A stretch of 64,000 nucleotides of DNA. It comes from Nitrosomonas sp. HPC101. GTDB taxonomy: Bacteria > Pseudomonadota > Gammaproteobacteria > Burkholderiales > Nitrosomonadaceae. Made by a program: the position numbers and the translations under genes. Below, piece after piece: positions 1 through 8,289 of the stretch (position 1 is its first letter; each line of letters starts with the position of its first letter). The notes beneath the pieces were generated by a model. It was given only the letters and a program-made list of their open reading frames with translations. It was not told the DNA's origin and did no database searches. Location of the stretch: assembly GCF_009833125.1 (NCBI RefSeq), contig NZ_QRCC01000001.1, positions 124,001 through 188,000 on the forward strand, in the 5' to 3' direction.

Positions 1-1911
1 GGCATCCAGCCCCTCCAGCACTTCGGTGAGGTCGCCCACCGTGGCCGCGCCGCCGGATTGATTGAACGCGGCGATCTTGGCGAGCGTGGCTTCGTTGTTC
101 TTTCGCAGCGAGTGCAGGGTGAGGCGGAACGACTGCACCGAGCTTTCAAGGCGCTTGAGCAGGTTGACCGTCATCAGGGCCTGAAGGCTCTTTTCGCGGT
201 CGGCCTGGCGCAGCGTGCCTTTGCTGCCCACCTTGGTGTCGTAGATTTCTTCGTACTTCTTCAGACGGCTGGGCAGGATGTAGCTGATGGGCGCGTACAC
301 GGCCAGCTTGAGCAGGGACAGTTGCTCGAAGATCTCGTTGAAGCCCAGAACGTCCGCCCGCTCGGTCAATGGGCAGTGAAACGACAGCGGTTTGCGGCGC
401 TCGGGGAATTGGCCGATGTCCTTGGTATCGTAGAAGGTCTGGATGTGCTTACGCGAGCGTGCGATGGTGACGCTGTCGAGCAGCTCGAAGAAGTCGAAGT
501 CCAGCGAATCCAGAATCGCACGAGCGGTGCGCTCCTCCGGCGGCAGCTTTGACCACGCGTTGAAGGCTGCTTGAGCGCCCCGGAAAATCTCCTCGACGCT
601 TCTGCCCGTGCGCAGTTTCTTCGTGAGGTTCTCGGAGTCGCCTTCGTAGGCCAGGGCGAGTTGGTTGCGTAAATCGGTAAAGCGGTTGTTGACCGGCGTG
701 GCGGACAGCATCAGCACCTTGGTCTTCACCCCTTCCTGGATCACCTTGCGCATCAGCTTCTGGTAGCGCGTTTCCTTGTCCTTGTAGGCGTCGTTGTTGC
801 GGAAGTTGTGCGACTCATCGATGACCACGAGGTCGTAATTGCCCCAGTTGATCCGGTTCAGCGGCGTGCCGAAAGACTCGCCGCTGGTGCGGGAGAGATC
901 GGTGTAGCAAAGGACGTCGTAGCTGAATCGGTCGCGGGCGAAGATATTGGTTTTGAGGTTGCGGTTGTAATTGAGCCAGTTGTCCGCCAGCTTCTTGGGG
1001 CAGAGCACCAGTACCGAGCGATTGCGCAGCTCGTAATACTTGACGACGGCCAGCGCGGTGAAGGTTTTGCCCAAGCCGACGCTATCGGCCAGGATGCAAC
1101 CGCTGTAGGTTTCCAGCTTGTTGATGATCCCGGTGGCGGCATCCTTCTGGTAGTTGAAGAGCTTGTTCCAGATCAGGGTGTCCTGGTAGCTGGTGCGGTC
1201 GTTGGGCAGGACGTCCTCGTCGATGTCGTCGAGAAACTCGTTGAAGATGTTGTAGAGCATCAGGAAGTAGATACCCCCGGGTGAGTTCTCCTGGTAGACC
1301 GAGGCGATGTGCTCGCAGATCTGTGTGGTCACATCTTCCAGCTTTTCGGGGTCGTTCCAGATCTGGTCAAACAGGCTCAGGTACGTGGCCGCAAAGGGCG
1401 CCTCGTCCATCTTGTTGACGAGGTTAGAGACGGCGTTGCCTTGCTGGTAGCCGAGATCGACAGCGGTGAACCCGTGCAGGGGCATGTAGGCCGTGTCGGT
1501 GCTGCCAGTCTGCACGCACGCGAACTGCTGCATCGGTGCTTTGGTGCGGTTGCTGCGGAACTTGGCCTTGCGCCGTATCCAGTCGGCGCACTCCTTGGCC
1601 ACTGCCCGCTGGGTGAGCTTGTTGCGAAGCTGGATTTCAAACTCGCTGCCGTAGAGGCTGCGCTCGCGGTCGAGCTTGGGGATGTGGAACTCCTTGCGCT
1701 CCTTGCGAATCTTGTCGCTGACCTCGTTGGCCACAAAGGTGGGCGAGGTGAAGATGAAGTTCAGCTCATCGATCTTCTCCAGCTCGGCTTTCAACGCCTC
1801 GAAGGCGTACATCGAAAAGCACGATGCGGCGACCTTGAGCCGTGCCCCTGGCCGGAGGGTTTGCTTGAGGTCATCGCCCAGCAAGCGGCTGATGTTGTCG
1901 ATCAGTTCCAT
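1..1911 (-). CDS. SNF2-type DEAD/DEAH helicase with degenerate PLD-like N-terminus (partial, runs off left edge)
   Basis: The frame stays open from an ATG at 1911 to base 1 (637 codons), so the C-terminal helicase lobe is missing from the window. Superfamily 2 ATPase motifs are clear: motif I DSVGLGKT near residue 276, motif II DESH at 365, motif III SATPVNN near 403. The first ~150 residues resemble the phospholipase-D-like N-terminal region of restriction-associated helicases, but no clean HxKxxxxD motif is present. The start shares one base with the stop of the upstream HTH gene (TGATG), so the two are translationally coupled. The DNA is visibly GC-richer than the rest of the window, which suggests acquired DNA. 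Such helicases often sit beside adenine methyltransferases in type III-like or anti-phage loci, but any partner would lie outside this window. The role is inferred. Confidence 0.85.
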   Translation of the reverse strand, partial: MELIDNISRLLGDDLKQTLRPGARLKVAASCFSMYAFEALKAELEKIDELNFIFTSPTFVANEVSDKIRKERKEFHIPKLDRERSLYGSEFEIQLRNKLTQRAVAKECADWIRRKAKFRSNRTKAPMQQFACVQTGSTDTAYMPLHGFTAVDLGYQQGNAVSNLVNKMDEAPFAATYLSLFDQIWNDPEKLEDVTTQICEHIASVYQENSPGGIYFLMLYNIFNEFLDDIDEDVLPNDRTSYQDTLIWNKLFNYQKDAATGIINKLETYSGCILADSVGLGKTFTALAVVKYYELRNRSVLVLCPKKLADNWLNYNRNLKTNIFARDRFSYDVLCYTDLSRTSGESFGTPLNRINWGNYDLVVIDESHNFRNNDAYKDKETRYQKLMRKVIQEGVKTKVLMLSATPVNNRFTDLRNQLALAYEGDSENLTKKLRTGRSVEEIFRGAQAAFNAWSKLPPEERTARAILDSLDFDFFELLDSVTIARSRKHIQTFYDTKDIGQFPERRKPLSFHCPLTERADVLGFNEIFEQLSLLKLAVYAPISYILPSRLKKYEEIYDTKVGSKGTLRQADREKSLQALMTVNLLKRLESSVQSFRLTLHSLRKNNEATLAKIAAFNQSGGAATVGDLTEVLEGLDA

Positions 1912-2126
1912 CAGTCGCCTGCCCCCGAATCCTTGTTGATCAGATTGGCGGCAATCCACTCATCCAGGTCTCTGCGACGGAAGCGCCACGTGCCGCCCAG
2001 CTTGAAAGCAGGGAGCTTGCCTTCGGCCGCAAGGCGGTAGACGGTGCGCTTGCCAGCCTTCAGGTAGGCAGCGACCTCGTCCAAGGTCAGGATTTCATTT
2101 TCACGCTCTTTCACCAGGATTCTCAC
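1911..2126 (-). CDS. Excisionase/MerR-type helix-turn-helix DNA-binding protein
   Basis: This 71-residue protein has the layout of the excisionase-family HTH domain: LTLDEVAAYLKAGKRTVYRL forms the helix-turn-helix, followed by a wing ending GGTWRFRRRDLDEWI. Such proteins act as small transcription factors or recombination directionality factors. Its stop codon overlaps the start of the helicase gene by one base, so it is the first gene of a leftward operon and probably controls it. Composition matches the helicase rather than the chromosome to the right. The upstream 150 bases are AT-rich and could hold its promoter. Whether it is an excisionase or a pure regulator cannot be told, because no integrase is visible on this side. 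Confidence 0.85.
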   Translation of the reverse strand: MRILVKERENEILTLDEVAAYLKAGKRTVYRLAAEGKLPAFKLGGTWRFRRRDLDEWIAANLINKDSGAGD

Positions 2127-2300
2127 AGTAACTTGCCAATTGTTGCCAATTTTCCTATAGAAAGCGAATCAGAAAGAAATAAATAAAAAGATAAAAGCCT
2201 CACACTAAAAGCTAACGTGGTTCCATCAGGGAATTTATGCGGCTTTTAAGCAAACAGATTTCTATGCCGAATATATAAACGATCTGATATAAACTCATTT

Positions 2301-2330
2301 ATTCATTTGATGAAATAACATCAAATGAAT
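2301..2330. repeat. Perfect 12-bp inverted repeat
   Basis: ATTCATTTGATG (2301-2312) and CATCAAATGAAT (2319-2330) are perfect complements around a 6-base AAATAA loop. No T-tract follows, so it is more like an operator than a terminator. It lies about 175 bp upstream of the HTH gene start at 2126. Confidence 0.7.
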
Positions 2331-2448
2331 GAGTTCATACATCAATGCAGCTATATGTTTCTATCTGTTTTTGTGGAAAAGCCGGGGGGTGTATGCTTGG
2401 ATTTTTCTTTTGCTTGGATAAACAGTGCTATTTCAGGGATTTTTAGAG

Positions 2449-2613
2449 ATGCTGACGTTAATTGCTACTGGGTCGGTAATATTGATGCTGCTGCTGGTTT
2501 TACCAAAAAGAGCAAGAATGTATTTGCTGAAATTGCTTTTGGTCGTGTTCTTGGTTTCTTTGTCTGCAATCGTAATAATTAAACTTTTGACTCTTTTCTT
2601 CAGAATTTTGTGA
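2449..2613 (+). CDS. Possible small hydrophobic membrane protein
   Basis: An ATG at 2449 (or GTG at 2425 in the same frame) opens a 54-residue frame made almost entirely of two hydrophobic helices separated by a basic turn (LPKRARMYLLK). This is the pattern of a two-pass small membrane protein with a positive-inside loop. No strong ribosome binding site is visible and I recognise no family. It could be chance in AT-rich DNA. Confidence 0.25.
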   Translation: MLTLIATGSVILMLLLVLPKRARMYLLKLLLVVFLVSLSAIVIIKLLTLFFRIL

Positions 2614-2741
2614 TCCTATCGCAACTATTCCTTGCGCCGTGGAACCGTAAGCACTACCGTTGCCCTCTCTTCCTTTTCCACACAATTCAATGCTGGTTCA
2701 TCGCTAGACACCACTTCAATTGAAACCTTTAAACATCTTTA

Positions 2742-2881
2742 GGGAATCTCTGAAAAACATTAGCGAGACAGTCCGCTCAAGGCAAAAGCCTGCAAAAAAC
2801 GGAGTCTGTACGTGATAAATAAGCATTTTGAGCTGATTTTTAACGTAAAAAACAACGCAAATAGTTCTTCAGAGGTTTCTC
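2742..2881. mobile_element. MITE-like element or IS5-type remnant with imperfect terminal inverted repeats
   Basis: AATCTCTGAAAAAC (within 2745-2758) matches the reverse complement of the right end (AACCTCTGAAGAAC, within 2864-2877) at 12 of 14 positions. The ~140-bp interior has no reading frame. Ends of this style occur in IS5-family elements, so a non-autonomous derivative is likely. No target-site duplication is obvious. The right end abuts the stop codon of the iron permease gene at 2882-2884. Confidence 0.45.
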
Positions 2882-4807
2882 TCAGGTCGATGTATTCTCG
2901 CGTTTGTTGTACAGATAGCCGATGATCAGCACCACCACCACAGCCAATTGCGACAGGAAAGTCTGCCAGGTTGGGAAAATGCCAAGCAGATCAATATGTG
3001 GAATCGGCGCCAGTGATACGTCAATCCAGCCAGCTTTCTGCAAGGCAGATACACCTTTCCCGGTAAGAGCAACCGCAAGAACAGCAATCAGTACTGAACT
3101 GGCCGCGAAGAACGTGGAAATAGGCAAGCGGCGACTGGTTCGCAACAATCCCCAGGCAGTCAGCGCCAGCACCAGCACAGCAGCGCCGATACCGCCCAGC
3201 AGCCAGACTTTCTGGTCTTCCTGCCACAAGGCAGCGTAAAACAGGATCGTCTCGAATACTTCGCGATAGACCGATATAAAAGCAAGGATAAACAGAAACC
3301 AGGCAGATTTTTTATTCAGCGCATCGCTCATTTTTTCCTTGAGATAAGTCTGCCAGCGATCTCCGGTACTCTTCTGATGCATCCACAACCCTACTGCCAG
3401 TAGAATCAGCGCAGCGAACAACGCTGATACCCCTTCGGTAAGTTCACGACTGGCACCACTAATATCAACCATATAATGTGCCACCGCCCAGGTCCCTCCC
3501 CCTGCCACCAGCGCGGATATCCAACCGGCATGAACGTAACGGAGCGTTTCGCGCTTGCCGGCCTTATTCAGAAAAGCCAGTAGGGCAACAATGATCAGTA
3601 ACGCCTCCAGACCCTCACGAACCAGAATGGTAAAAGCTCCAAAGAACGTGGTTGTGGCATTCCCTGCACTGCTCGTAAGCTTTTGAGCATTTACCAGAAG
3701 TTCATCAACTTCTGTCGCCTGCTTCACAATACTGTCAATACCGATATCGTTAGAAAGGCCAGAGCGAAACGTGCCCATACCCAACTCTATACGAGCAAGC
3801 AATGCACTATCAATTGCACTGAGTTGCAATTCCACCGGCTCAACACCATCCAGATAGGCAGATCGCGCCAGCTGAATCGCTTCTTTGTTATTGCCTGCCC
3901 GGTAAGCATTGACACTGGCAGCCATCCGCCCGCGCGCAAGCGCAATACCGGTCAATGCCTGTTCCAATGCATCAGGCTGTGCGCGCAGATAGCCTATCAA
4001 GGCATGGGCCTGATCCTTGTCCAGGATTGCACTGATCTGATCTGCACGGGTGCGTGATAACTCATCAAGATTGCTGATGTGGGCACGTGCACCGGTATCC
4101 TGCTGCCAGAGCGCCCGTCCTCTTTCAATATCACCCGTATAAGCAAGCGTACCCGTGTAATAAGCGAGCGCCCAGCGATCAGCTTCATTCAATTGTTCAG
4201 CGTAGCTGATCATGGAAGTACCTTCCACCCCTTGAGAGATCGTCTGAAAAAACGATAAGGGACTGCGCTGGTCAGCACGCTCTACATCAGTAAAGGCAAT
4301 AACAGGAGGATCCAATCCGACTGCAGCTGGCCCATCTCCACCACCACTGACGCCATGACAGCTTGCGCAGTGACTTTGATAAAGTGTAGCTCCCCGGGCA
4401 AGATCGGGTGCTGCAGCCGGTGAAGTTGGAATGGGATACGCGGCCAGTAAGGCATCCGCCAGTCGATGTGCCTGCAATGCAACTTCAGCAGCATCAGCCT
4501 TGTCTTCTACCAGCGCTGTCAAACCATCTGCCTGTATTAACAAAGATGCTTTATCAGCATGTTCTGGAAGTGCAACAATTTGTGTATGGATCACTGCCGA
4601 GAATTCCTGCATCTCGGCAAACTCGGGAGCATTGACGATTTTCCCCTGATCCACAGCCCCTGCATAGTCGGTTGCCAGGTAATCAAGCATCTGCCAGGTC
4701 TGTGGTACCAGTGAGATAACATTATCTGCCCGGACACCAAAATTTAGAGCCAGCAATAAAAAGAAAATGGAGAAACAAACTGAAGCATGTCGATTAATTG
4801 AGATCAT
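2882..4807 (-). CDS. FTR1-family high-affinity iron permease with N-terminal cytochrome c domain
   Basis: This 641-residue protein starts with a signal peptide (residues 1-27). It then has a helical periplasmic region containing a cytochrome c motif CASCH at 147-151, with a plausible distal Met ligand in GTSMISY near 199. From about residue 385 a seven-helix FTR1/EfeU permease follows. Both iron-binding R-E-x-x-E motifs are present: REGLE at 397-401 and REVFE at 515-519. FTR1 permeases move ferric iron across the inner membrane coupled to ferrous oxidation, so the heme domain may take the electron. The gene stands alone, is transcribed leftward and has a candidate Fur box about 65 bp upstream. 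Its last codons border a MITE-like element, so the C-terminus may have been altered slightly by that insertion. Confidence 0.93.
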   Translation of the reverse strand: MISINRHASVCFSIFFLLLALNFGVRADNVISLVPQTWQMLDYLATDYAGAVDQGKIVNAPEFAEMQEFSAVIHTQIVALPEHADKASLLIQADGLTALVEDKADAAEVALQAHRLADALLAAYPIPTSPAAAPDLARGATLYQSHCASCHGVSGGGDGPAAVGLDPPVIAFTDVERADQRSPLSFFQTISQGVEGTSMISYAEQLNEADRWALAYYTGTLAYTGDIERGRALWQQDTGARAHISNLDELSRTRADQISAILDKDQAHALIGYLRAQPDALEQALTGIALARGRMAASVNAYRAGNNKEAIQLARSAYLDGVEPVELQLSAIDSALLARIELGMGTFRSGLSNDIGIDSIVKQATEVDELLVNAQKLTSSAGNATTTFFGAFTILVREGLEALLIIVALLAFLNKAGKRETLRYVHAGWISALVAGGGTWAVAHYMVDISGASRELTEGVSALFAALILLAVGLWMHQKSTGDRWQTYLKEKMSDALNKKSAWFLFILAFISVYREVFETILFYAALWQEDQKVWLLGGIGAAVLVLALTAWGLLRTSRRLPISTFFAASSVLIAVLAVALTGKGVSALQKAGWIDVSLAPIPHIDLLGIFPTWQTFLSQLAVVVVLIIGYLYNKRENTST

Positions 4808-4871
4808 GAAGCCTCATACCTGGTCGATTGATCTATAAAAACACCGGACAAACAAGCAATATAACATGATC

Positions 4872-4890
4872 GCAAATGCGTGTCATTATC
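4872..4890 (-). promoter_or_regulatory. Candidate Fur box upstream of the iron permease
   Basis: Read on the minus strand, GATAATGACACGCATTTGC matches the 19-bp Fur consensus at 14 positions by hand count, including a perfect GATAATGA half. It lies about 65 bp before the permease start codon at 4807, a suitable place for iron-dependent repression. Binding is inferred. Confidence 0.5.
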
Positions 4891-4968
4891 ACCAGATGGC
4901 CGTATTGCAGACATTCATAAAAGCAGATTTTTTGCACGCGGGTGGCTCATACTGAACCCGGGATCAGG

Positions 4969-5730
4969 TCAATTCGTAACCTGCCGGACGTTCAGCAAAT
5001 TTTGCATGGTTTCGCGAGCGAAACACAGATCCTCCCATGCCTTGGCTTTATCAGTCAGTGAACGCAACAGATAGGCTGGGTGATAGGTCACAATCAATGG
5101 AATTCCTGCAAATTCATGCAATCTGCCCCGCAAACTGGCAATACTTTCACTCGTAGTCAGCAGGTTCTGAGCAGCCACCTTGCCTAGCGTCACAATCAAT
5201 CTGGGCTGAATCAGCGCAATCTGACGCAGCAGATAGGGACGGCACTGCTGCGCTTCCGTATCCTGCGGATTGCGATTACCCGGCGGACGACATTTCACGA
5301 TATTGGTAATGTAGATATCCCGATCACGTCCAAGGTTGATTGCCTGCAACATGTTGTCGAGCAGCTTTCCGGCCTGACCCACAAACGGCTCGCCCAACTC
5401 GTCTTCCCGGGCTCCCGGTCCTTCTCCGACAAACAACCAGTTAGCGTGCTCGTCACCGACGCCAAACACGGTTTGCTTGCGTGTCTGGCTCAGTGGGCAA
5501 GCAGTACAATTGCTGACCTTCTGTCGCAACTGCTCCCAGTTTGCACGCGCAATCAAGGTGAGATGATCATTGACTCCGGAAGATGCTGCAACTGTGTCTG
5601 CATGGATAAGCGGATTTTCACCCGTATCAGATGACATGGATGATGACCCGGATGGCTGTCCCGGGGAGATGTCCGGTCTGATGCGCCACACAGGTAATAG
5701 TCCAAGTTCTTTGAGTCGATCGCGGTCCAC
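4969..5730 (-). CDS. Family 4 uracil-DNA glycosylase (4Fe-4S)
   Basis: This protein of 253 residues removes uracil from DNA in base-excision repair. Family 4 signatures are all present: the iron-sulfur cysteines at 75 and 78 (NCTACPL), 147 (VKCRPPGNRNP) and 163 (QQCRPYL), the active-site stretch GEGPGAREDELGEPFVGQAG near 102-121, and HPAYLLR in the DNA-intercalation loop. The N-terminal ~60 residues are a variable linker. It is the last gene of a leftward run after tsaB and rimI, 58 bp beyond rimI; this grouping is common in betaproteobacteria. Confidence 0.95.
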   Translation of the reverse strand: MDRDRLKELGLLPVWRIRPDISPGQPSGSSSMSSDTGENPLIHADTVAASSGVNDHLTLIARANWEQLRQKVSNCTACPLSQTRKQTVFGVGDEHANWLFVGEGPGAREDELGEPFVGQAGKLLDNMLQAINLGRDRDIYITNIVKCRPPGNRNPQDTEAQQCRPYLLRQIALIQPRLIVTLGKVAAQNLLTTSESIASLRGRLHEFAGIPLIVTYHPAYLLRSLTDKAKAWEDLCFARETMQNLLNVRQVTN

Positions 5731-5788
5731 GGTTATATCTTTTCTGCTCAGGCAGAATGAAAAATTCGGTTGAAGGGGACTGCCAGGA

Positions 5789-6259
5789 TCATAAATCCAG
5801 CCTCATGATCAATGCATCCTCGCTGCCGCACATCGCTGGATAATAACCCTTGCGCACGGCAATCTGCCGAAATCCTGACCGTCGGTACAAATTCGCCGCA
5901 CCGGTATTGGATTCACGTACATCCAGCAATACAAATTCTGCCTGGTGTTTCCTGGAAAGTTCAATCAGATAATGCAACATTTTCCCGCCTGCCCCCTGAT
6001 TCTGCCAGGCAAAACCAACGCCCAGTGTCAGTACATGCGCTTCACCTGCCCCGATCATCAGAATGCCATAACCCATCACCAGATCGGTACCCTGCTGTAC
6101 CAGCACCCGACAGTGATGGCCCGCTCTGATCGAGTCGCTAAAATTGCCGATCGACCATGGAAAAAGAAAAATCTCGTGTTCGATGCGGATAACCTGCTCC
6201 AGATCACTTTCTCGCATTTCACGAATTTCGGCCTGAAAGGAGCGCGTCCCGCTCATCAT
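5789..6259 (-). CDS. rimI: Ribosomal protein alanine N-acetyltransferase RimI (GNAT)
   Basis: A 156-residue GNAT-fold acetyltransferase. The acetyl-CoA loop is QNQGAGGKML, and the C-terminal part contains LDVRESNTGAANLYRRSGF, typical of RimI, which acetylates the N-terminal alanine of ribosomal protein S18. It follows tsaB with only 2 bp between stop and start, so the pair is almost certainly cotranscribed. The second methionine is also a plausible start. RimI and TsaB are neighbours in many proteobacteria. Confidence 0.93.
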   Translation of the reverse strand: MMSGTRSFQAEIREMRESDLEQVIRIEHEIFLFPWSIGNFSDSIRAGHHCRVLVQQGTDLVMGYGILMIGAGEAHVLTLGVGFAWQNQGAGGKMLHYLIELSRKHQAEFVLLDVRESNTGAANLYRRSGFRQIAVRKGYYPAMCGSEDALIMRLDL

Positions 6260-6261
6260 CG

Positions 6262-6933
6262 TTACCGCTCGTTTTCCTTCAGCGCCACTTTGTTACGGAT
6301 ATACACCGGCAGCGCCTCTTCTGGTGGCCTGCCCTCACCGTTGGCAAATCTGATCGCTGCCAGTTGTGCGATTTCGCGTGCATGCGGGTAACAGCCAGGC
6401 ATGATCCGCTGCAGATTGCCACCGTAAATTTCCGACAAAATTGGCTGATACAGATCAAAACCACTGCCACACCCTATCCACCCTTCCCCAACCACGCCCG
6501 GCGCTGCTTCCGGCCGACACAACAGCGGCGTATGCACGGGAAGCCAGCCGGTTTCCATTTTTTCATACGCTGCAAAATAGAGTTCCCCCATGCGTGCATC
6601 CAGTGCCACCAGTACCCGCGGCATATCTATCTGCTGCGCCAGGGCTTCCAATGTACTGATTCCGACCACTGGTATATTCTGTGCAAATGCCAGCCCCTGG
6701 GCGACACCGCTGGCAATGCGCAGCCCGGTAAAGGAACCCGGTCCTGCTCCGAAAGCAATGCCCTCAATCTCGCTCAGAACAACACCGGTTTCAGTCAGCA
6801 TGGTTTGCAACGTCGGCAATAACAATTCGGAATGGTGCTGGCCTGCCAGCACTTCCCTGCTGACGACATTCCCATTCAGCCACAGGGCTAGAGAGCAATA
6901 TTCGGTAGAGGTATCAAGTGCGATAATGTTCAT
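6262..6933 (-). CDS. tsaB: tRNA threonylcarbamoyladenosine biosynthesis protein TsaB
   Basis: TsaB is the scaffold partner of TsaD in making t6A37 on ANN-decoding tRNAs. The ATG at 6933 is chosen because the family start MNIIALDTSTEYCSLALW begins there and an AGGA box lies five bases upstream; an ATG at 6966 would only add 11 unconserved residues. The ASKHA-fold segments AFGAGPGSFTGLRIASGVAQ and VALDARMGELYFAAY are present. Length (223 residues) is normal. The gene overlaps the end of thpR by 20 bp and is followed immediately by rimI. The TsaE partner is encoded at 30545-31021 in this window. Confidence 0.95.
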   Translation of the reverse strand: MNIIALDTSTEYCSLALWLNGNVVSREVLAGQHHSELLLPTLQTMLTETGVVLSEIEGIAFGAGPGSFTGLRIASGVAQGLAFAQNIPVVGISTLEALAQQIDMPRVLVALDARMGELYFAAYEKMETGWLPVHTPLLCRPEAAPGVVGEGWIGCGSGFDLYQPILSEIYGGNLQRIMPGCYPHAREIAQLAAIRFANGEGRPPEEALPVYIRNKVALKENER

Positions 6934-7480
6934 CAGAATCCTGCGGTTCAAGCGCCCAGTCTGCAAGGGATTGATAGACTGATCCGTATGGTGTCTGCCG
7001 GGATTGTGTCAGCGACCACCGGGTCACCAGCCAATCGATTGCCTGGATTGAATCCGGCAATCCGCAGTGCCTGGCATTTCTCAACAATGTAACGTGTGGT
7101 GTAAATGGATGGGTATCGTCATACCCGATTTTCAGAGTGGCAAGCAAGTGCTGCAGATCCTGTACAAGCGAGATTAACTCCGATGGGCACTGGCTTGCCC
7201 CGGCGACCACGACGCCGGCTTTTTTCCAGAAACAAACCTTATCCAGAGTCAGCATGAATGAAGATTGCCGGATTGCCAGGGCTGCCTGACATAACCGGGA
7301 AATATTGCCACGGTCGATTTTGCCGATGAATGCCAATGTCAGATGCAGATTCTTCGGCTGAATACGACGGCCTGTACAATCATCAGCTAGCTGCCGCACC
7401 AGCTTGTCCAGTTGATTCCGTGCGGTATCCTGCGGCCACAATCCCAGAAACACTCTGATGGAATGAGTAGCGTCAGACAT
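6914..7480 (-). CDS. thpR: RNA 2',3'-cyclic phosphodiesterase (2H phosphoesterase)
   Basis: This 188-residue protein has both HxTx motifs of the 2H phosphoesterase family, HLTLAF near residue 46 and HVTLLR near 129. ThpR (formerly LigT) hydrolyses 2',3'-cyclic phosphates and can join tRNA halves through 2'-5' linkages in vitro; its cellular role is uncertain. It overlaps tsaB downstream by 20 bp and starts 5 bp after the ispF stop, so it lies inside an operon. Confidence 0.93.
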   Translation of the reverse strand: MSDATHSIRVFLGLWPQDTARNQLDKLVRQLADDCTGRRIQPKNLHLTLAFIGKIDRGNISRLCQAALAIRQSSFMLTLDKVCFWKKAGVVVAGASQCPSELISLVQDLQHLLATLKIGYDDTHPFTPHVTLLRNARHCGLPDSIQAIDWLVTRWSLTQSRQTPYGSVYQSLADWALEPQDSDEHYRT

Positions 7481-7485
7481 TACGG

Positions 7486-7977
7486 CTACATTTCATTTTT
7501 GTCGGCGATCAAACAGATCACTTCTGCCATGATGCCTTCGCCACGCCCGATAGCACCGAGCTGCTCGGCTGTTTTTGCCTTGATATTGATATCTCCGGCT
7601 GGCATGACGAGATCCTGCGCAATATTCGCAATCATCCCCGGAATATGGGGTGCCATTTTCGGTGCCTGAGCAATGATGGTTGCATCGATATTCACAACAC
7701 GATAGCCCGCCTCAGCCAGCAACCGGTGAACCTCTCGCACCAGCTTGCGACTGTCAATATCCTTGTAACGCGCATCCGTATCGGAAAAATGCCTGCCAAT
7801 ATCGCCCAACGCAGCTGCGCCCAGCAGCGCATCGCACAAGGCGTGCAGCAGCACATCCGCATCTGAATGGCCAAGCAACCCTTTTTCATGGGGAATAATC
7901 ACACCACCGATAATGAGATCGCGCCCGGTCACCAGCTGGTGAATATCAAACCCTTGTCCGATTCTGATTTTTTTCAT
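7486..7977 (-). CDS. ispF: 2-C-methyl-D-erythritol 2,4-cyclodiphosphate synthase
   Basis: IspF makes the cyclic diphosphate intermediate of the MEP isoprenoid pathway. The 163-residue protein shows the metal-binding DIHQL near residue 11, [18 protein letters not shown] near 36-53, and the C-terminal GAIGRGEGI loop. It is probably the first gene of the leftward run ispF-thpR-tsaB-rimI-udg. The usual partner ispD is not adjacent. IspH of the same pathway is at 37953-38924. Confidence 0.97.
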   Translation of the reverse strand: MKKIRIGQGFDIHQLVTGRDLIIGGVIIPHEKGLLGHSDADVLLHALCDALLGAAALGDIGRHFSDTDARYKDIDSRKLVREVHRLLAEAGYRVVNIDATIIAQAPKMAPHIPGMIANIAQDLVMPAGDINIKAKTAEQLGAIGRGEGIMAEVICLIADKNEM

Positions 7978-8289
7978 GATAACTGGATAATATGTTCTGG
8001 AATAAACAGGCTGTCCGGACGCGGATTGGCAGCAAAAACCACCTGGCCGCCACTTCCCGTATTTCCCCGCACGAATGAAATGCGCGATTATCGCATGACT
8101 GATCTGCTTGCGAAACCCGGCGGAATTCCTGGCAATCTGCCGCGTTCAGAATCCTATACTTTTCCTGTTTGGAAGATTAGTATGAGTCAATTCCGCTGAG
8201 CAGATCAAAGCACTGGTTATGATTGCCTTCTTCTATCAGCTGCCCGGTCAAGCGCATTAATTCCGATCAATATCCTGTCGAAATATCGC
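7978..8289. other. Divergent intergenic region between ispF and ackA
   Basis: The region should contain promoters for the leftward ispF run and for rightward ackA. A 39-codon frame starting [10 protein letters not shown] is visible near 8081-8200 but has no clear ribosome site or family. I see no hairpin or RNA gene. Confidence 0.5.

Larger units (their letters stand above)
2127..2741. other. Accessory-block/chromosome junction without a convincing gene
   Basis: About 600 bases with no recognisable gene. Composition changes from GC-rich (left) to AT-rich. It contains the palindrome at 2301-2330 and one possible small membrane-protein frame at 2449-2613. I see no tRNA or intact insertion sequence here. 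Confidence 0.5.

Noticed and set aside
1309..2040. 243-codon plus-strand frame over the helicase and HTH genes
   Set aside because: The minus strand carries clear SF2 helicase and HTH motifs across the same DNA; the high GC content creates long antisense frames.
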